In this document: positions 25,179-36,949 of the stretch, one piece after another
How the letters are laid out: each line of letters opens with the position of its first letter
How positions within the stretch are numbered: the first letter of the stretch is position 1
Origin: Amyloporia xantha
Taxonomy: Eukaryota; Basidiomycota; Agaricomycetes; Polyporales; Adustoporiaceae
Direction of reading: 5' to 3'
Assembly: GCA_036971615.1 (NCBI GenBank)
Contig: JAYKKR010000001.1
Coordinates: 2,790,001-2,854,000 of the forward strand
Length of the DNA stretch: 64,000 nucleotides
Made by a program: the position numbers and the translations under genes
Notes under the pieces: model-generated
The model's input: only the letters and a program-made list of their open reading frames with translations
Database searches by the model: none
Told to the model about the DNA's origin: nothing

Positions 25179-28100
25179 ATGGCACGGAGAGGCAAGAATG
25201 CTAGTTCCACGGATTCGACATACGAATCGCGGATACAGACAGCTCTCCGAGGCCTTGCTGATGGGGTATATCTGACCATTAGTGCTGCAGCGAAGGAGCA
25301 GAAGGCAAGTTCACCGTGACGATCACATCCATTGGGACTGATGTTATAAAACTGAAATTAGATCGCACGGCAGACTCTACAAGATAGAGTCAAAGGGAGG
25401 CATGTTTCGAGAAACGATGCTCAGAAAAGCAGACAACTTCTTACTCCCCAAGAAGAGGACGTCCTCGTTGACTGGTGTGACCATCTCGGCATGTCAGCAA
25501 CACCGCTTGGGCCAAAAGAGCTTCGTGCACATGCTTTCTCAATGACCGGGAAGCATCCAGGAAAGAATTGGCACAAGCGTCTTGAGAAGCGTCATCCTTC
25601 GCTTGCTGCTTCGAGGCCTAATGGGTTGGACCCAAAACGTGCGCAGAACTTCAACAAGACGACAGTAGACGATTATTTCAGCAAACGAGAGGCACTGAAC
25701 GAGAGATTTGATGGTATCCCCCCTCAGAATGATTGGAATATGGATGAGAAAGGTATTCAGATGGGCGGAGGTCGCAAACATGATGGGTCAAAGTTCTACT
25801 TCAAGCGCGGCTCGAAATGGCGCTATCGCATTCGCAGTGATAATCTCGAGTTGGTGACAGTTGTCGAATGTATCTCTGCAGCCGGTGTGGCGATGCCACC
25901 TGGATTTGTCCTTCAGGATGGACCAATACCTGATTGTTCCGATGTCGACGGTGTTGGCAGGTTCGCTCCAGTTCTGAATGACTGAGTATTATGTCAGCTA
26001 ATCAGTCATTTAGTGTTGCTACTTCACCTGCAGGTTGGACTGATCGTGAGCTGACCTTAAGATGGTTTGCGGATGTCTTCGTGCCGAATGCAATCGCTGT
26101 ATGTGATCCTACGAGGCCGATCGTCCTGACGCTTGACGGCCACGACTCGCACGAGACAGATGAGATCAAAGAAGTCGCATATGCGAATAATATCATTCTG
26201 CTCTGCCTGCCATCGAAAGAGCATGCAATCCTCCCACCAGGTTTTCGGATGCGGAGATCTACGGGCGCTTAGATCTAGATAAACTGATAATACATACCAA
26301 GCCGCGCACCGTCAGCATAAGTTGAGACTTGAAGTCTAAAGAATGCAACATACATAGGATAAAATGGGAGATTTTCGACCGATACCTACACGGTTCGCAC
26401 ATCTGGGCTGAAAGTTCGAGATGGGCGCATATTGGGCCGTGATCACACCGTGTGCGCACAGCTCACTGAGCTTCCATACTTAACACTAGGGAAAAATGAA
26501 TAGATAACCCAAAAAATTGCGAGCTGGCACCTCCAAGCTCTCCAGTTGACTGTTATAGCTCATTATGCCCCTCAATCACCATGAGTCATGCATCTTCAAC
26601 AGCCATGTTGAATTGCTTGCATACCAACTCCACACATACTTCACAAGACCGCTGCTGGTGACCTTCTTAAGCTAACCAGTTATCATGTACTGTCTGCCAT
26701 GCAATGATGGCAGACACATCTAATAGCAATTCCTGTCTCTTTCGCTTGTCTCATCAACTACATATACTCTATGTACATATCTGAAGGATGGAAATGTAGA
26801 GCAGAAGAGGCGACGCAGGCGTGTCAACAAGATCACGTGTCCTCCTCGTGATCTCGGATATTGCCGCGTCCGAAAACCTGGTGGGAGAATTGCATCCCGT
26901 GCCATCGAAGACGACTCACAAATTACAACCTCTCGACGTTGCAATATTCTCACCCGTTCAACGTACCTGGGCAAAACATTGCAGTGACTGACTAGCCGAG
27001 GGTGTCAAGATGAACCGCTACAATGTTATTGACGAGTACATGAAAGTGCGGAAAGTGATCACCCCGGAACTTATCCGCATGAGTTTCGCAAAGACTGGGA
27101 TTTATCCTCTCAATCGAGCGATCTTTACAGAAGAAGACTACGCACCGAGTAACGCATCGTCATCAACGGCACATGTTCCTTCGACATATCCCACCGAAAT
27201 TCCGTCGTCGCCCATCGCCGCCAGTTCAGAAATGAGCTCGGAGGATGATGACAGTGACTACGTCCCAGATAGCGAATCTGAAGGCTCAGAGACAAATGAC
27301 GCCACATTTGACGAAACTGCTCCCGGGACCCCTCGACTCGGACAGGATGCACGTCCACTCGATCCGCAAGATGCTGATATTCATGAGAGACTGCAAGATG
27401 CTGGTGCAGATGTTCCGCTCGGTCACGATTCACCTATCACGATTGACGATGAGTCAAACCTCGACGAAATGGAACCTCGCGGTCTCCATAGCTCTGCCCC
27501 ATATCACACTCGTTCATCATCCATTGCGCCGTCATTGAATGCGGTTTTGTCCTCAAATGGCGCGATGGCGTCACTGCGACAGGATCAAAGGCGAACATTA
27601 CCAGAAGCTGTCTCCGAGCTTCGGATGCTTCGTTGCCAGAACATCGCTCTCCAGCGCACCGTAACCAGTACACAAGCCAGTTTAGATGCTGCCAACGCTC
27701 ATTGCACGGTAGCAAGGCGAGAGGTGAGCAGCCTCCGTACTCAGCTCGCAAACCTTAGCCAGAAACATGCCCGAGGCTCGACGAAAATCAAGGCTCGTTT
27801 CGTCACCCACCCAGACTTGAAGGATCACTTCGATGCTGATAAGGCGGCTCGTCTGGAGAGAGAGAGAGGCTCGAGGCTCAGAAGGACGCACAGAAAGTTG
27901 CAGAAGAGACCGCTTTAAAGGTCCGCATCGCAGAAGAAACAGCATCGAGAGTGTTCGACAGTCCGCTATCCTCCTACAAGCGCAAATTCGACTTGATCGT
28001 CCTCGCCGGCGCTCTTGAGCTGGCCCAGGAGGGCACAATCGCCGAGCTGACTGCGCGGATCAAGGCTCATCTGGATGCAAGCCCACAATTGGCTAATAAT

Positions 28101-28523
28101 CCGCGCTTTTCAGGTTTATTCAGCTCAAGTTTTCCTGGTCGTCGACGAGCGGATAACATATTCGTTTCGAGACTAATCCCAACCGGAGTCCAACTTCCCG
28201 CATCAAACCCTCAGCCCTATACATCGTCTCATACTCAGGAGCTAAAACTCATGCCAATCACGCCTCGGATTTTCCCGTCTGCTGGGCACTCTGCACCGGG
28301 GGGTGCCTCGCCGTTTCCAGCTATTCAACCGTCTTCTGTTTTGCCTCAGCCCCTTTTCCCATCTACCCCATCAACACTCGCTTCCACCACATACTCTCAA
28401 CCATTTAATACTAATGCGTTTGCTTCAACAAGTAGCCTCCCAACAGGCCGCGCCGCCGACAATGGTCAGTATTCATACTATTCGAGCTCTATGCCATTGT
28501 ACTACATCGATCCTGAGCCGTAA
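25179..28523 (+). pseudogene. pogo-like transposase, disrupted
   Basis: From the ATG at 25179 the protein has a psq-type helix-turn-helix, a CENP-B/Tc5 DNA-binding region and a DDE_1 catalytic core (NMDEKGIQMGG, the TLDGHDSH Asp, LQPLDVAIFSP). A variable acidic/Ser-rich segment, a coiled coil and a C-terminal SAP-like segment (LAGALELAQEGTIAELTARI) follow. A GC-AG intron (25305-25361) and a 53-bp GT-AG intron (about 25953-26005) restore the frame. Lesions: a nested MITE at 26218-26899, an in-frame TGA near 26987, and a 2-bp slip in a GA-dinucleotide run near 27860. The transposase would cut and paste the element at TA sites. Confidence 0.85.
26218..26899. mobile_element. Nested MITE inside the pogo transposase
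   Basis: TIRs ATGCAATCCTCCCACCAGG (left) and ATGCAATTCTCCCACCAGG (complement of the right end) continue for about 35 bp. A 10-bp direct repeat TGCCATCGAA lies at 26208-26217 and 26900-26909. Removing the insert and one repeat copy joins LLCLPSK to TTHKLQPLDV in frame. The 9-10-bp duplication suggests a Mutator-type element; no transposase is encoded. Confidence 0.87.
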
Positions 28524-28924
28524 TTCTCACTTTCATATACATATATTCAGAGCTAATCTACTTATTCTTTTGTAATGTTCAAATAATTTTCTTTTCGCTC
28601 GAGTCCCTCTGCATGATGCATTTGCGTCCCTCTCGTACACTGGATTTCAGAATTCATAAGGTGAGGCTTCTGCAATCGCTATGCCGAGCGGACTTCTAAA
28701 CCGGCATGCGTTACGATCTGTGACGATTGCGTTACTTTGGCGTTACTGCCGACTTAGGGGGTGTGCCGAGTCACTGGTTACGCATAGTATGCAACGAGCT
28801 TTGCTAGAAGTCCCAAAAATATCTACAGGTTTTCTCTATATACATACTTGACTGTTTACATCGGCCAAGGCTGCCAAACATCCTTAACGATGCAATCATG
28901 GCTTACAGGCAAGCCCAGCAAAAT

Positions 28925-29538
28925 TTAGGGCACGGTGAAATTGGGATCGTGGTCTATTTGACGGTAAATTAACCCTGGCTCTCTTCGAGGGCCCTAATTT
29001 ACCCATGTAACTTATGGTTAATTCACCGGTCAAATTGGTCAAATTGATGGTTAATTAGCTATGCGTCCCAGTCAAGCTCCTCATTCTTGCGGCTGCTGTC
29101 GCCTGTCTTGTTCGCAGTATCTCGCTTTGGTGCTGGTCGCGATGCACCAATAGGCTCATCCACAGGAATTTCCATGAGCAGAGGCAACTCAATATGCAGG
29201 AGTTCTGCAGCAATATATGCATCCCACTTCGCTGCTTCAAGTTGGTAGTCTCTCCGACTCTCTCGCATTGCTAAGTCTTAAGTAGAGTTTTATCTTATTG
29301 CTTTCAGATTTTCTATAGACGTCATAGATATTCCGGGTAAATAGAGCTACTATGGTCCTACAGGCTCTGAGATGGCCTGAAATCATCTGAAATCATCCTG
29401 TATCATCACAGTCAAATTGACCCTATTTGACCCATGATTTTTAACCCTCCTGAAATTGACTTGTAATTTACCGGTAATGTACATAGGTTACAGTAATTAA
29501 CCGAGCTAATAAGCCCAGCCTATTACACCGTGGCCTAC
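28925..29538. mobile_element. hAT-like MITE (614 bp)
   Basis: The termini TTTAGGGCACGGTGAAATTGG and, from the complement of the right end, TGTAGGCCACGGTGTAATAGG are inverted. They are flanked by AGCAAAAT (28917-28924) and AGCAAAT (29539-29545), a slightly decayed 8-bp duplication as in hAT elements. The interior has subterminal repeats of GGTCAAATT and its complement. A minus-strand open frame of 69 codons (29059-29268) may be a transposase tail remnant, but nothing in it is diagnostic. Confidence 0.65.
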
Positions 29539-29545
29539 AGCAAAT

Positions 29546-30289
29546 GACAGCTGAGGCCTATTAGCAGTGAGGTCAATAACCAAACAATTTTTCACAGATC
29601 CTCATTGCCTTATGTTACACCAGACATAAGGCTAAGTACACATGGAATTGGTCTTTCTTCGAGCACTGATCATTGGAAGCCGCCGACTCGGACGAGGGCC
29701 GCCCAAGAGCGGCGGAGGCGTGGTTCTCGTAAACGACTTCCCTATCTTAGCTAGAGAACGCTCATTACTTAAGTCAACCAAGAGGCGTGGTAAACAATTT
29801 TTATAAACTGGTTTTTGTCCAACGTACCTGATTACGTAAATCCCCGCAAGTCCTTACGCACTCATAACCGATAGACACTCGGTGCAGGAAATAGCATTGC
29901 AGCCCGCATGGTGGATAAACAGCGCAAGGGAGGGAAGATAATCAACGACCTAGTCTCCGTGGCTTGACCAATATAGACGAAGACAGTCGTTCGGATGGCA
30001 GAGGTGGATGATAATCGTCGTCAGACATTATGTAACTGTTACGTAACGTTGCCACCTCAACCTCACCGTAAATATAGCTAATTAGCTTGGCATACACGTG
30101 AGGTGTGGCAAGCTAATTAGCTTCGATTGGTATGTCCCCGCACACTGCCAGTACCACCGCCAGATAGCTACCACTCCTGCCAATTCAAGTACTCAGAGTC
30201 GAGATCACTGATAAAAGCTTTGTCATCGCTGATAAGGCCGTCGGGGCTATCTGGCCGCCAGATAACGTCAGCCACCCGGCGCTCTTACC
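29546..30289. other. Intergenic, no supported gene
   Basis: The sequence is degenerate, with short inverted pieces around 30060-30125 (AGCTAATTAGCTT repeated twice). No gene or complete element can be supported. Confidence 0.4.
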
Positions 30290-30780
30290 ATCTGCTACGT
30301 AGTCCCCGACGCCCGACGCCCGCTACCCGTGCTCGCTACTCCCGCCGCCTGCTACTCCCTGCTGCCCACTGTGCATGCTCGCCACTCTCCGACACCCGCC
30401 ACCCGTGCGCGCTATCATAGTCTACTCCCCGATGCTTATTATGCCCGCTACTCCCCGATGCCCGCCACGCACGCTCGCTACTCCCACCGGCCGCTACTCC
30501 CCGCCGCACACCGCATGCGCGTTACTCTCCGATGCCCACCACGTGTGCTTGCTACTCCCCGATGCCCGCCACGCACACATGCTACTCCCCAACATCCACC
30601 GCGGACGCTCGCTACTTTCCGACACCCGCCATCCGTGCACACTATAGTCTACTCCTCAATGCCTACCATGCCCGCTTAGTACTCCCTGTCGCGCGCTGCG
30701 CACGCTCGCTACTCTACGATGCCCGCCACCTGTGCTTGCTACTCCCCGACACCTGCCACGCGCGCACTACTCCCCTTCTA
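30290..30780 (+). repeat. Degenerate 30-bp minisatellite
   Basis: About 15 imperfect copies of a 30-bp unit of the type CTACTCCCCGATGCCCGCCA + CGCACGCTCG run in tandem. The unit length is a multiple of three, so several plus-strand frames stay open over the array; these are repeat artefacts, not genes. Copies vary by substitution and deletion, and a few contain a TATAGTCTACTCC variant. Confidence 0.85.
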
Positions 30781-31141
30781 CGTCTCGTTGGTGTGCATAG
30801 GAGGAGGACTGGGCAGTAAAATTGGAGCTGGGTACGTCAGTGTGTTCATATCGTCAATAGGCGGTGGTCTCGAGCCGTGGTGTGAATCATGTAGGTACAG
30901 CTCTAGCAGTAAAATACATGTAATATATTGAGTTCTGTATACATTCCAATATACAACATTAACACAAACTATGGACTTCTTAGCAATGAACAAATATGTC
31001 GCGACTATGAGTCGAGCGACAGAGGATGAACAAACTATCAAGGGCTGAGGGCGTTCGACTAGGATCTTATCGAAGCGACGATGAGCAAAGCTCGAATCAG
31101 AGGCTAGGGACAAGATAAAATAGACGTAAGTAATGGTAAAT

Positions 31142-31566
31142 ATGTACAGGCAAGCTTGGCTTACCTAGGGACAAGAGGTCGAAACTGAGGTCCCCAGGCA
31201 GAGGCATACTACTTATATACTACAAGAGTTCAGGGCAGGCTATCTACATGGTCCGTGCGCAGGTGGTCTGTGCGCAGCCTGAGTAAGCAGGCTGTGAGTC
31301 ATAAGTGATGTCGTGAGCGGAGCCCAGCGGGGCCCGAGGTCAGCCGGCACCGTGCTTAAGTAAATGTCCGTAAAGGGAAGGCGGGACGGAGTCCGTGGGA
31401 AGGGAACATGTGACCTGTAATGGTCGACGCGTCTAAGTCCATGAACAGGGAGCTTGCTGTGTGTACAGTAGAATGGCCGTTCGAATAAGAGGGGAAAATA
31501 ACGATGAGTAAAAGGAGAAAATCGTCCGTATAGAAAGGAAGAAACGCTCGATGTCAACTCGTGACA
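31142..31566 (-). repeat. Chromovirus 3' LTR (boundary on the low side tentative)
   Basis: Read on the minus strand the LTR starts TGTCACGAGTTGAC at 31566, directly after a polypurine tract (AGGAGGGGGGTAC) that follows the pol gene. A TATA-like TATATAAG lies on the minus strand near 31215. The end near 31142 (CTTGCCTGTACA) is chosen because it finishes in CA; another end is possible. The 5' LTR is not in the window. Confidence 0.55.
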
Positions 31567-31577
31567 GTACCCCCCTC

Positions 31578-32882
31578 CTAACACCGCATGACCTCATGCG
31601 CGCTTCCTTTCCCCAACTCCCAACCAGAACGGCAACGTGCTTCGGTCATTGCTTCAGGAAGTGGACGAAACTGCAAGCCCGCAAAGACAGCGGTGTTGAG
31701 TCGACGAGGCGCACTAGGGTGTCTACGATGGAAGATCTCGATGAGTTCCTTTGCGTTTGCTACGTTACGCGCGGGTTCCCAAGACGTATGGGACTCATCG
31801 TATCCTTTCCATTTGACAAGGTACTGAAGCTGGCGGCGGAATATTCGTGAATCCTTGATTTGCTCAACTTCGTACTCATCTTCACCTTCGACCTCAATAG
31901 GTGGCGGTTCGTCCGGTTCTCGACCTGGGATTTCACTACGCGTATACTTGCTGAGCAAAGAGACGTGGAAGACCGGATGAACTGGCACCGATTTGGGCAA
32001 CTTCAGTTCATAGTCCAAATCACCAATCTTCCGTGTGACAGGGAAGGGACCAAGGCGTTTGGGACTCAGCTTTCTGCTTGGCTGTTTCAGCGTCAGATTA
32101 CGAGCATCCAGCCACACCTTGTCACCAGGTTCGAACACCAGTGCCTCCTGCACATGCCTATCGTAGTACGTCTTCATGCGCTCAGCAGACAGCTCAAGCG
32201 CAGCGCGCGTGTCATCCCGTATTTCCTGCAACAACTTCAACCTATCTTCCGCAGCGGGCACCTTCGACATGGGGTTCAAGCGGATTTGGAGATCGGGGTT
32301 ATAGGCTTGGTTCAAGAAGAAAGGGGAGTAACCGGTTGCAGAGTGAACTCGATTGTTCAGCGCAAACTCCGCAAAAGGCAACTGCTTCGCCCAATCATCC
32401 TGTCTATGGCTGACATAAGCCCTAAGGTATTGCTCGATCTCCTGATTCCATCGCTCTGTCTGCCCGTCTGTCTGAGGGTGAAAGGCCGTCGACATGGCTG
32501 GTTCGATATTCATCCCTTTGTAGATCGCATGCAGGTACTTTGACGCGAATTGGGGACCTCGGTCTGATATGACCTTGGCCGGGGCCCCATGATGTGAAAA
32601 GACATTGCGTATGTAAAGTTCCGCGGCACCTTCGGCGGTCAGAGTCTCATGACATGCCGAGAAGTGCACCATCTTGGTGAAGCGATCTGCCGTGACCAGG
32701 ATTGAATCGAACCCATCGGACTTTGGAAGACCCACGATCATATCGGTGGTGATAACCTGCCAAGGGCGCTCCGGAATCTCATTCGGCTTGAGCGGTCCTT
32801 GTGGTTTAGCGGGGAATGTCTTGGTACGGTTGCATGTGTCGCAGGTGCTTACGTACTCGTTGACGAACTTGGACATTCCCGG
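31578..32882 (-). pseudogene. Ty3/Gypsy chromovirus pol: integrase and chromodomain
   Basis: This is the C-terminal part of a Gypsy polyprotein. Visible are the second half of the H2C2 zinc site (CDTCNRTK), the integrase core with its DDE residues (TTDMIVGLP, ISDRGPQF, and the Glu of QTDGQTERWNQ), the GPF/Y-type region (RLGPFPVTRKI) and a C-terminal chromodomain (YLVKWKGYDESHTSWEP...N..NAKELI). Chromodomains direct chromovirus integration to heterochromatin in known cases. The gene is cut at 32882, where element 4 begins, inside the integrase N-terminus. Protease, RT and RNase H are absent from the window. Confidence 0.92.
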
Positions 32883-33962
32883 TGATAGGCGCCAAGCCCC
32901 TCTGGGCCCCGATACCGCTCTTTTCGGCAATCGCATCCCGCCCGGCACTTCGGCTCAACGCTCAAAGCCTTCGATTTCATCTTCGACGCCCTTCGATGCT
33001 ACGCACGTGACCCCCGACGCTCAGTACCCTTCGACACTCTTCGACGTCTTCGACCGTTCGCTACGCTTGCTCGAAGCTCGGCGCGGTCGTTCCGATGTCT
33101 CGCCCTGAGATCCTAGGCCATCTCCCGCATTCGGCGGACAATGGTGCCACTCGACGCCGCTCGTACAGCGCATGCATCGCTTCGTGCCACACCGACACGT
33201 CCGGTCTTTCCCGATTAGGTATCGAGCCTCGCGGCGTGCTTTCAACGACGGATATCGGTCCGAAGTGTCTCGTATGTTTCTCTTCATCTCCGCGTTCGGC
33301 ATGATGTCATTCGACCGATGGACTCGATACGTGCCACTCAGTGAGGCAAACTCGTGTAGGACAATGCAAAGCCACTCGTACTAGTGTGCCACTCTCGATA
33401 GTCGTAGTGTTCCGTCTCGTAGTATAAAATCTGTCGTAATTCTCTCTCAAATACAAGTTCCTTTTCCCCCTCGAGTTCAGAGCTCATAAGTCGAGTTCGC
33501 CCTGCGTCTAAGCCTTCTACTGCGTTCACCGTGTTACTTCGTCCGAAACCTCGTCACTGCGTCTATTCGTCGATACCGTCTCGACGAACCTTTGATCCTA
33601 CGATCGCCTTCGATTACCATCCTTCGGAAGAACTGCGTTGCGCCTCGAACCACATTCTAGCTAAGTCCTCCCTCTCGAAGCATTTCTATTCCTTCTACGA
33701 TACATCGAAGAGCTCTATCGAGCTTCGATTGTTTCTACCGATCCCCACTAACTACCCCCAGCCTCCGAGTAGCTTCGACGACGTGTCGAGCTACGTCGTA
33801 AGTTCCTCTAGCGTTCGTAGCCTCTTCGAAGGCGTTTCTCGTGTTCCCTCGAACCGCGGGACACCTTGCTGCTAACTCCCCTCTCACTAAGACTATAATC
33901 CGTCTCTCTAGTCCCTTTAGGTCGCACCCAGGTTAGGGGTTAGGGTTTCGTAGGTCGTATCA
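32883..33962 (+). repeat. 5' LTR of element 4
   Basis: It starts TGATAGGCGCC and ends CGTATCA (TGATA...TATCA inverted ends), four bases before the PBS. It is rich in TCGA/TTCGA. It abuts the broken chromovirus integrase precisely, which supports the left border. Confidence 0.75.
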
Positions 33963-33966
33963 TTTC

Positions 33967-33985
33967 TGGAGCCCACCGCGAGGGG
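33967..33985 (+). promoter_or_regulatory. Primer-binding site of element 4
   Basis: TGGAGCCCACCGCGAGGGG begins four bases after the LTR and is complementary to a tRNA 3' end ...GGGCTCCA. The same 19 bases follow the 5' LTRs of elements 2 and 3. The implied discriminator base is U, but the tRNA is not identified here. Confidence 0.85.
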
Positions 33986-36869
33986 ATTTCAGGCAAGAAT
34001 TCGCCGCTTTCGGGTTTCCGAAAACGTCTCCAGTACTCACCCACTCGCAAGCGCGTGAGGCTGCTAGTCGCAGCGCCAGCAAAAACCTCGACAGCTCCTC
34101 TCGAACACTCTCGACTCCCTCTCCGACAATTCCCGGTAACTTCGACCGCGACGAAGAAGACGAGATCGACCAAGAACTCCAGGACGACTTCGACGACGAA
34201 CCGATCCCGTCGACCTCCGAAGAACGTACTTCGTCCCCCGAGCTTCTAGGTCTCACCACTTCCGACTACGCTACCTCGTCCCCCGATCTTTTCGATCAAT
34301 CCGGTTCTTCGCCCGAACCCGAGGATCCCATCCCATCTACTTCGAAACTCATACTCCCGACTCCGACTTCTTTTCGAGCTCACGCTCAGCCATCGTCTGT
34401 CGCATCTTCTTCGCGGCTTCCCGTCGTACCTACGTCCAACCTGGCACCTCCGCCAGCATCTGCACCTTCGAACGCAGCTTCGAACTCCAACTCCGCACCA
34501 CCCGCACCAACGAATCCTTCTACTTCTACCACGTCCTCGTCGAACCCCGCTCCAGTAGTACCTCCAGTTCCCGGATCATCTTCGAACACCCCCGCTCCTA
34601 CTTCGAACACTGCAAACATGAGTCAGAACGCGAACCCACCGTTGATGCCCCCGCGCGGTCATTCGACGGCACCGAGCTTCGACCCGTCGGAAGTCCGTTC
34701 GCTTCGGCGTTACTTCCAGGATCTCGAGGCGTTGTTCGCCCGGTGTCAGATTACCGACAACGCGGCCAAGAAACAGTGGGCCATTCGGTACCCTTCGATC
34801 GACGTCGCCGACTTGTGGGAAACCATCGAATCCTTCGTCGACGTAAACAAGAGCTACAACGAATGGAAAGCAGACGTACGAGCACTCTATCCTGGCACCG
34901 ACGACACGCGGAAATGGTCGTTGGCAGATATGGATCAGCTCATCGGCGAACGCGCTCGCATCGGGATTCACAACGCGGCGGATCTAGGCTGTTACTACTG
35001 CGATTTCATGGCCATCATGAAGCACCTCATTGCACAGAATCGACTCTCGACTATCGAACAAAGCCGCGCATTCCTTCGAGGGTTCCAGCCAGCGTTGCTT
35101 ACGCGGCTCGAGACCCGACTCCATCTCAAACACCCCGACCACTACGCCGACGACCCGTACACCATGGCAGAGATTCACGCTGCGGCTACTTTCATTTTAC
35201 ACGGAACTTCGAGCACACCTACGACAGCGGCTACCCAGTCTGTTGCTTCGACATCGAACGCTTCGACAACGGTACCCCCCGGGATGATCAAAACCGAAGA
35301 CATCTCGATGATCATCGAAAGTCTGTCGAAGACGATCGCAACGCTCATTCAGCCGACGACGCATGCGACGCACAACCACGCCCCGCCCCGAGACAACAAG
35401 CCGCCGCCCACGTCCACGTACACGAAAACGGCGAAACCGAGCAGACATGCCACTACTGCGGCAATCGTGGCTGCAGGGTAGGCACCTGCGAGCTCGCAGC
35501 GATCGACATTCGGGAAGGCAAGTGCAAGCGGAACACCGAAGGCAAGATCGTCCTCCCGAACGGTAGCTTCTGCCCTCGAACGATCCCTGGTCTCACAATA
35601 CGAGATCGAATATACGAATGGCATCGAAGAAATCCCGCAGCACCCGCCGCTCCGACAATGCTCTTCGAGATTGACGACCGACCGACCGTACAAACGTTCA
35701 CGCTCAACACCAGCGGAAGGATCGAGGCGCTAGAACGAGAACTCCTTCAGCTTCGGAAGCGAAGGGAGGTCTTCGACGGCGTCGAGATTCTACAGCGGAA
35801 GAAGCCTACGACAACGGCAGTCCCGAAGAACGCGGAAGCCTCGGGATCGGGTACATCGAAGGAAGCGGCGGCACCCTCGAGCACTTCGACAAGCACGGCC
35901 CCGCCTCCGACGATACCAGCAGCAGCACCCTCGCCGTCTTCTTCGCCATCCACGCAATCCACGTCTCAGCCTACTACTACGTCCGCCCCCGCAACACCAC
36001 CAGTACATCCTTTCGCCAACGCTCGCGACGCAACCTACGCCCCACCGAACGTTCGAAACTTCGCAACACCGCCGAAGCCCTCGAACGACAAGGGCAAGGA
36101 ACCAGCGTACAAGACCATCGTTCCGATCATCCAGCCGAAGCTCGCCGAGGAGATCTTTCAGCGTTCGATGAAGTCGCAGTTCGTCACGCTGACCCCCGAA
36201 GAGCTTCTTTCGATTGCGCCGGACGTTCGAACCAAGTACCGCGACGCCGTCACCCCGAAGCGAGTCTCGACGGAACCCGTCGCGTCGGCACACATCGTAG
36301 AGATCGCTGACGATGAGGTCGTGTCCATCAACCAGCTCTCGTGTTCGGGCGCAACGTTGGAACCCGGAGCTACGATCGTCCCCGACCCCTACGAAACGTA
36401 TTTGAAGCATGTCCCTCAAGGCGAGTACCCCGCCGAATTCACCGTCGCCCGAGATTCGAACGCGATCCGTTCGATCATCGCCCTCATCGACAACAAGGAG
36501 CAAATCGAATGTATCGTCGATCCCGGTTCCCAGATCGTAGCGATGTCGGAAGAGATTTGTCTCGGCCTCAACCTCCTCTTCGACCCGACCATTCAGTTAA
36601 ACATGCAATCGGCGAACGGCGAGGTAGATCGATCGCTAGGACTTATTCGAAACGTTCCTTTCCGTATCGGTGAGATCGTTCTATACCTCCAGGCTCACGT
36701 TATTCGCAATGCAGCCTACGACATTCTCCTCGGCCGACCCTTCGACGTGCTCACGCAGAGCGTCGTCAAGAACTTTGCCGACGAGAACCAGACCATCACG
36801 ATCTTGTGTCCGAACACCGGCGAAACCGTCACGATTCCGACGTACGCGCGAGCACCTGTGGTATCCAAA
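33986..36869 (+). pseudogene. Element 4 gag and aspartic protease
   Basis: The reading frame is open from the PBS (as WSPPRGDF...) for about 210 codons of Ser/Pro/Asp-rich sequence before the first in-frame ATG at 34618. The gag core (SLRRYFQDLEALFARCQ, then FLRGFQPALLTRLE) follows. A frameshift near 35400-35480 is needed to reach the knuckle CHYCGNRGCRVGTC, where the usual His is replaced by Cys, then a Pro/Ser-rich linker and a retropepsin-like protease with IVDPGSQIVAM and ILLGRPFD. The gene ends at the deletion border near 36869. It corresponds to gag and PR of element 2. Confidence 0.8.
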
Positions 36870-36949
36870 ATTGTATTACAAAGGCCCTGGTACCTGGGCT
36901 TAGCTCTGTGCACAACTTGGCCAGGGTTTTACAAGCCTTGTAATACAAT
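36870..36949. repeat. Small palindrome (fold-back) at a deletion border
   Basis: ATTGTATTACAAAGGCCCTGG (36870-36890) and CCAGGGTTTTACAAGCCTTG...TAATACAAT (36921-36949) are inverted copies around a 30-bp loop. It sits exactly where element 4 is truncated and may be a tiny MITE or one end of a larger element. Confidence 0.55.

Larger units (their letters stand above)
24891..28784 (+). mobile_element. pogo/Tc1-mariner-like DNA transposon
   Basis: Terminal inverted repeats of about 35-40 bp read TGCGTAACCAGTGACTCGGC at 24891 and its complement ending at 28784. Both ends are flanked by TA (24889-24890, 28785-28786), the target site of this superfamily. The element carries one transposase gene in the plus direction. 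It contains a nested 682-bp MITE and two coding lesions, so the copy is inactive. Confidence 0.9.
32883..36869 (+). mobile_element. LTR element 4, 3'-deleted Gypsy-type element
   Basis: A 5' LTR (32883-33962), a PBS (33967) and a gag-protease region are present. The sequence stops near 36869, just after the protease, at a small palindrome. RT, integrase and the 3' LTR are missing. It is inserted in the chromovirus integrase. The gag and protease resemble those of element 2, and the PBS is identical, so the two belong to one broad lineage. Confidence 0.8.

Noticed and set aside
30127..30931. Overlapping plus-strand ORFs in the minisatellite
   Set aside because: They are produced by the 30-bp repeat unit lacking stops in several frames.
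33931..33948. TTAGGG-like telomeric repeats in element 4 LTR
   Set aside because: Only about two units are present, inside an LTR, with no array.
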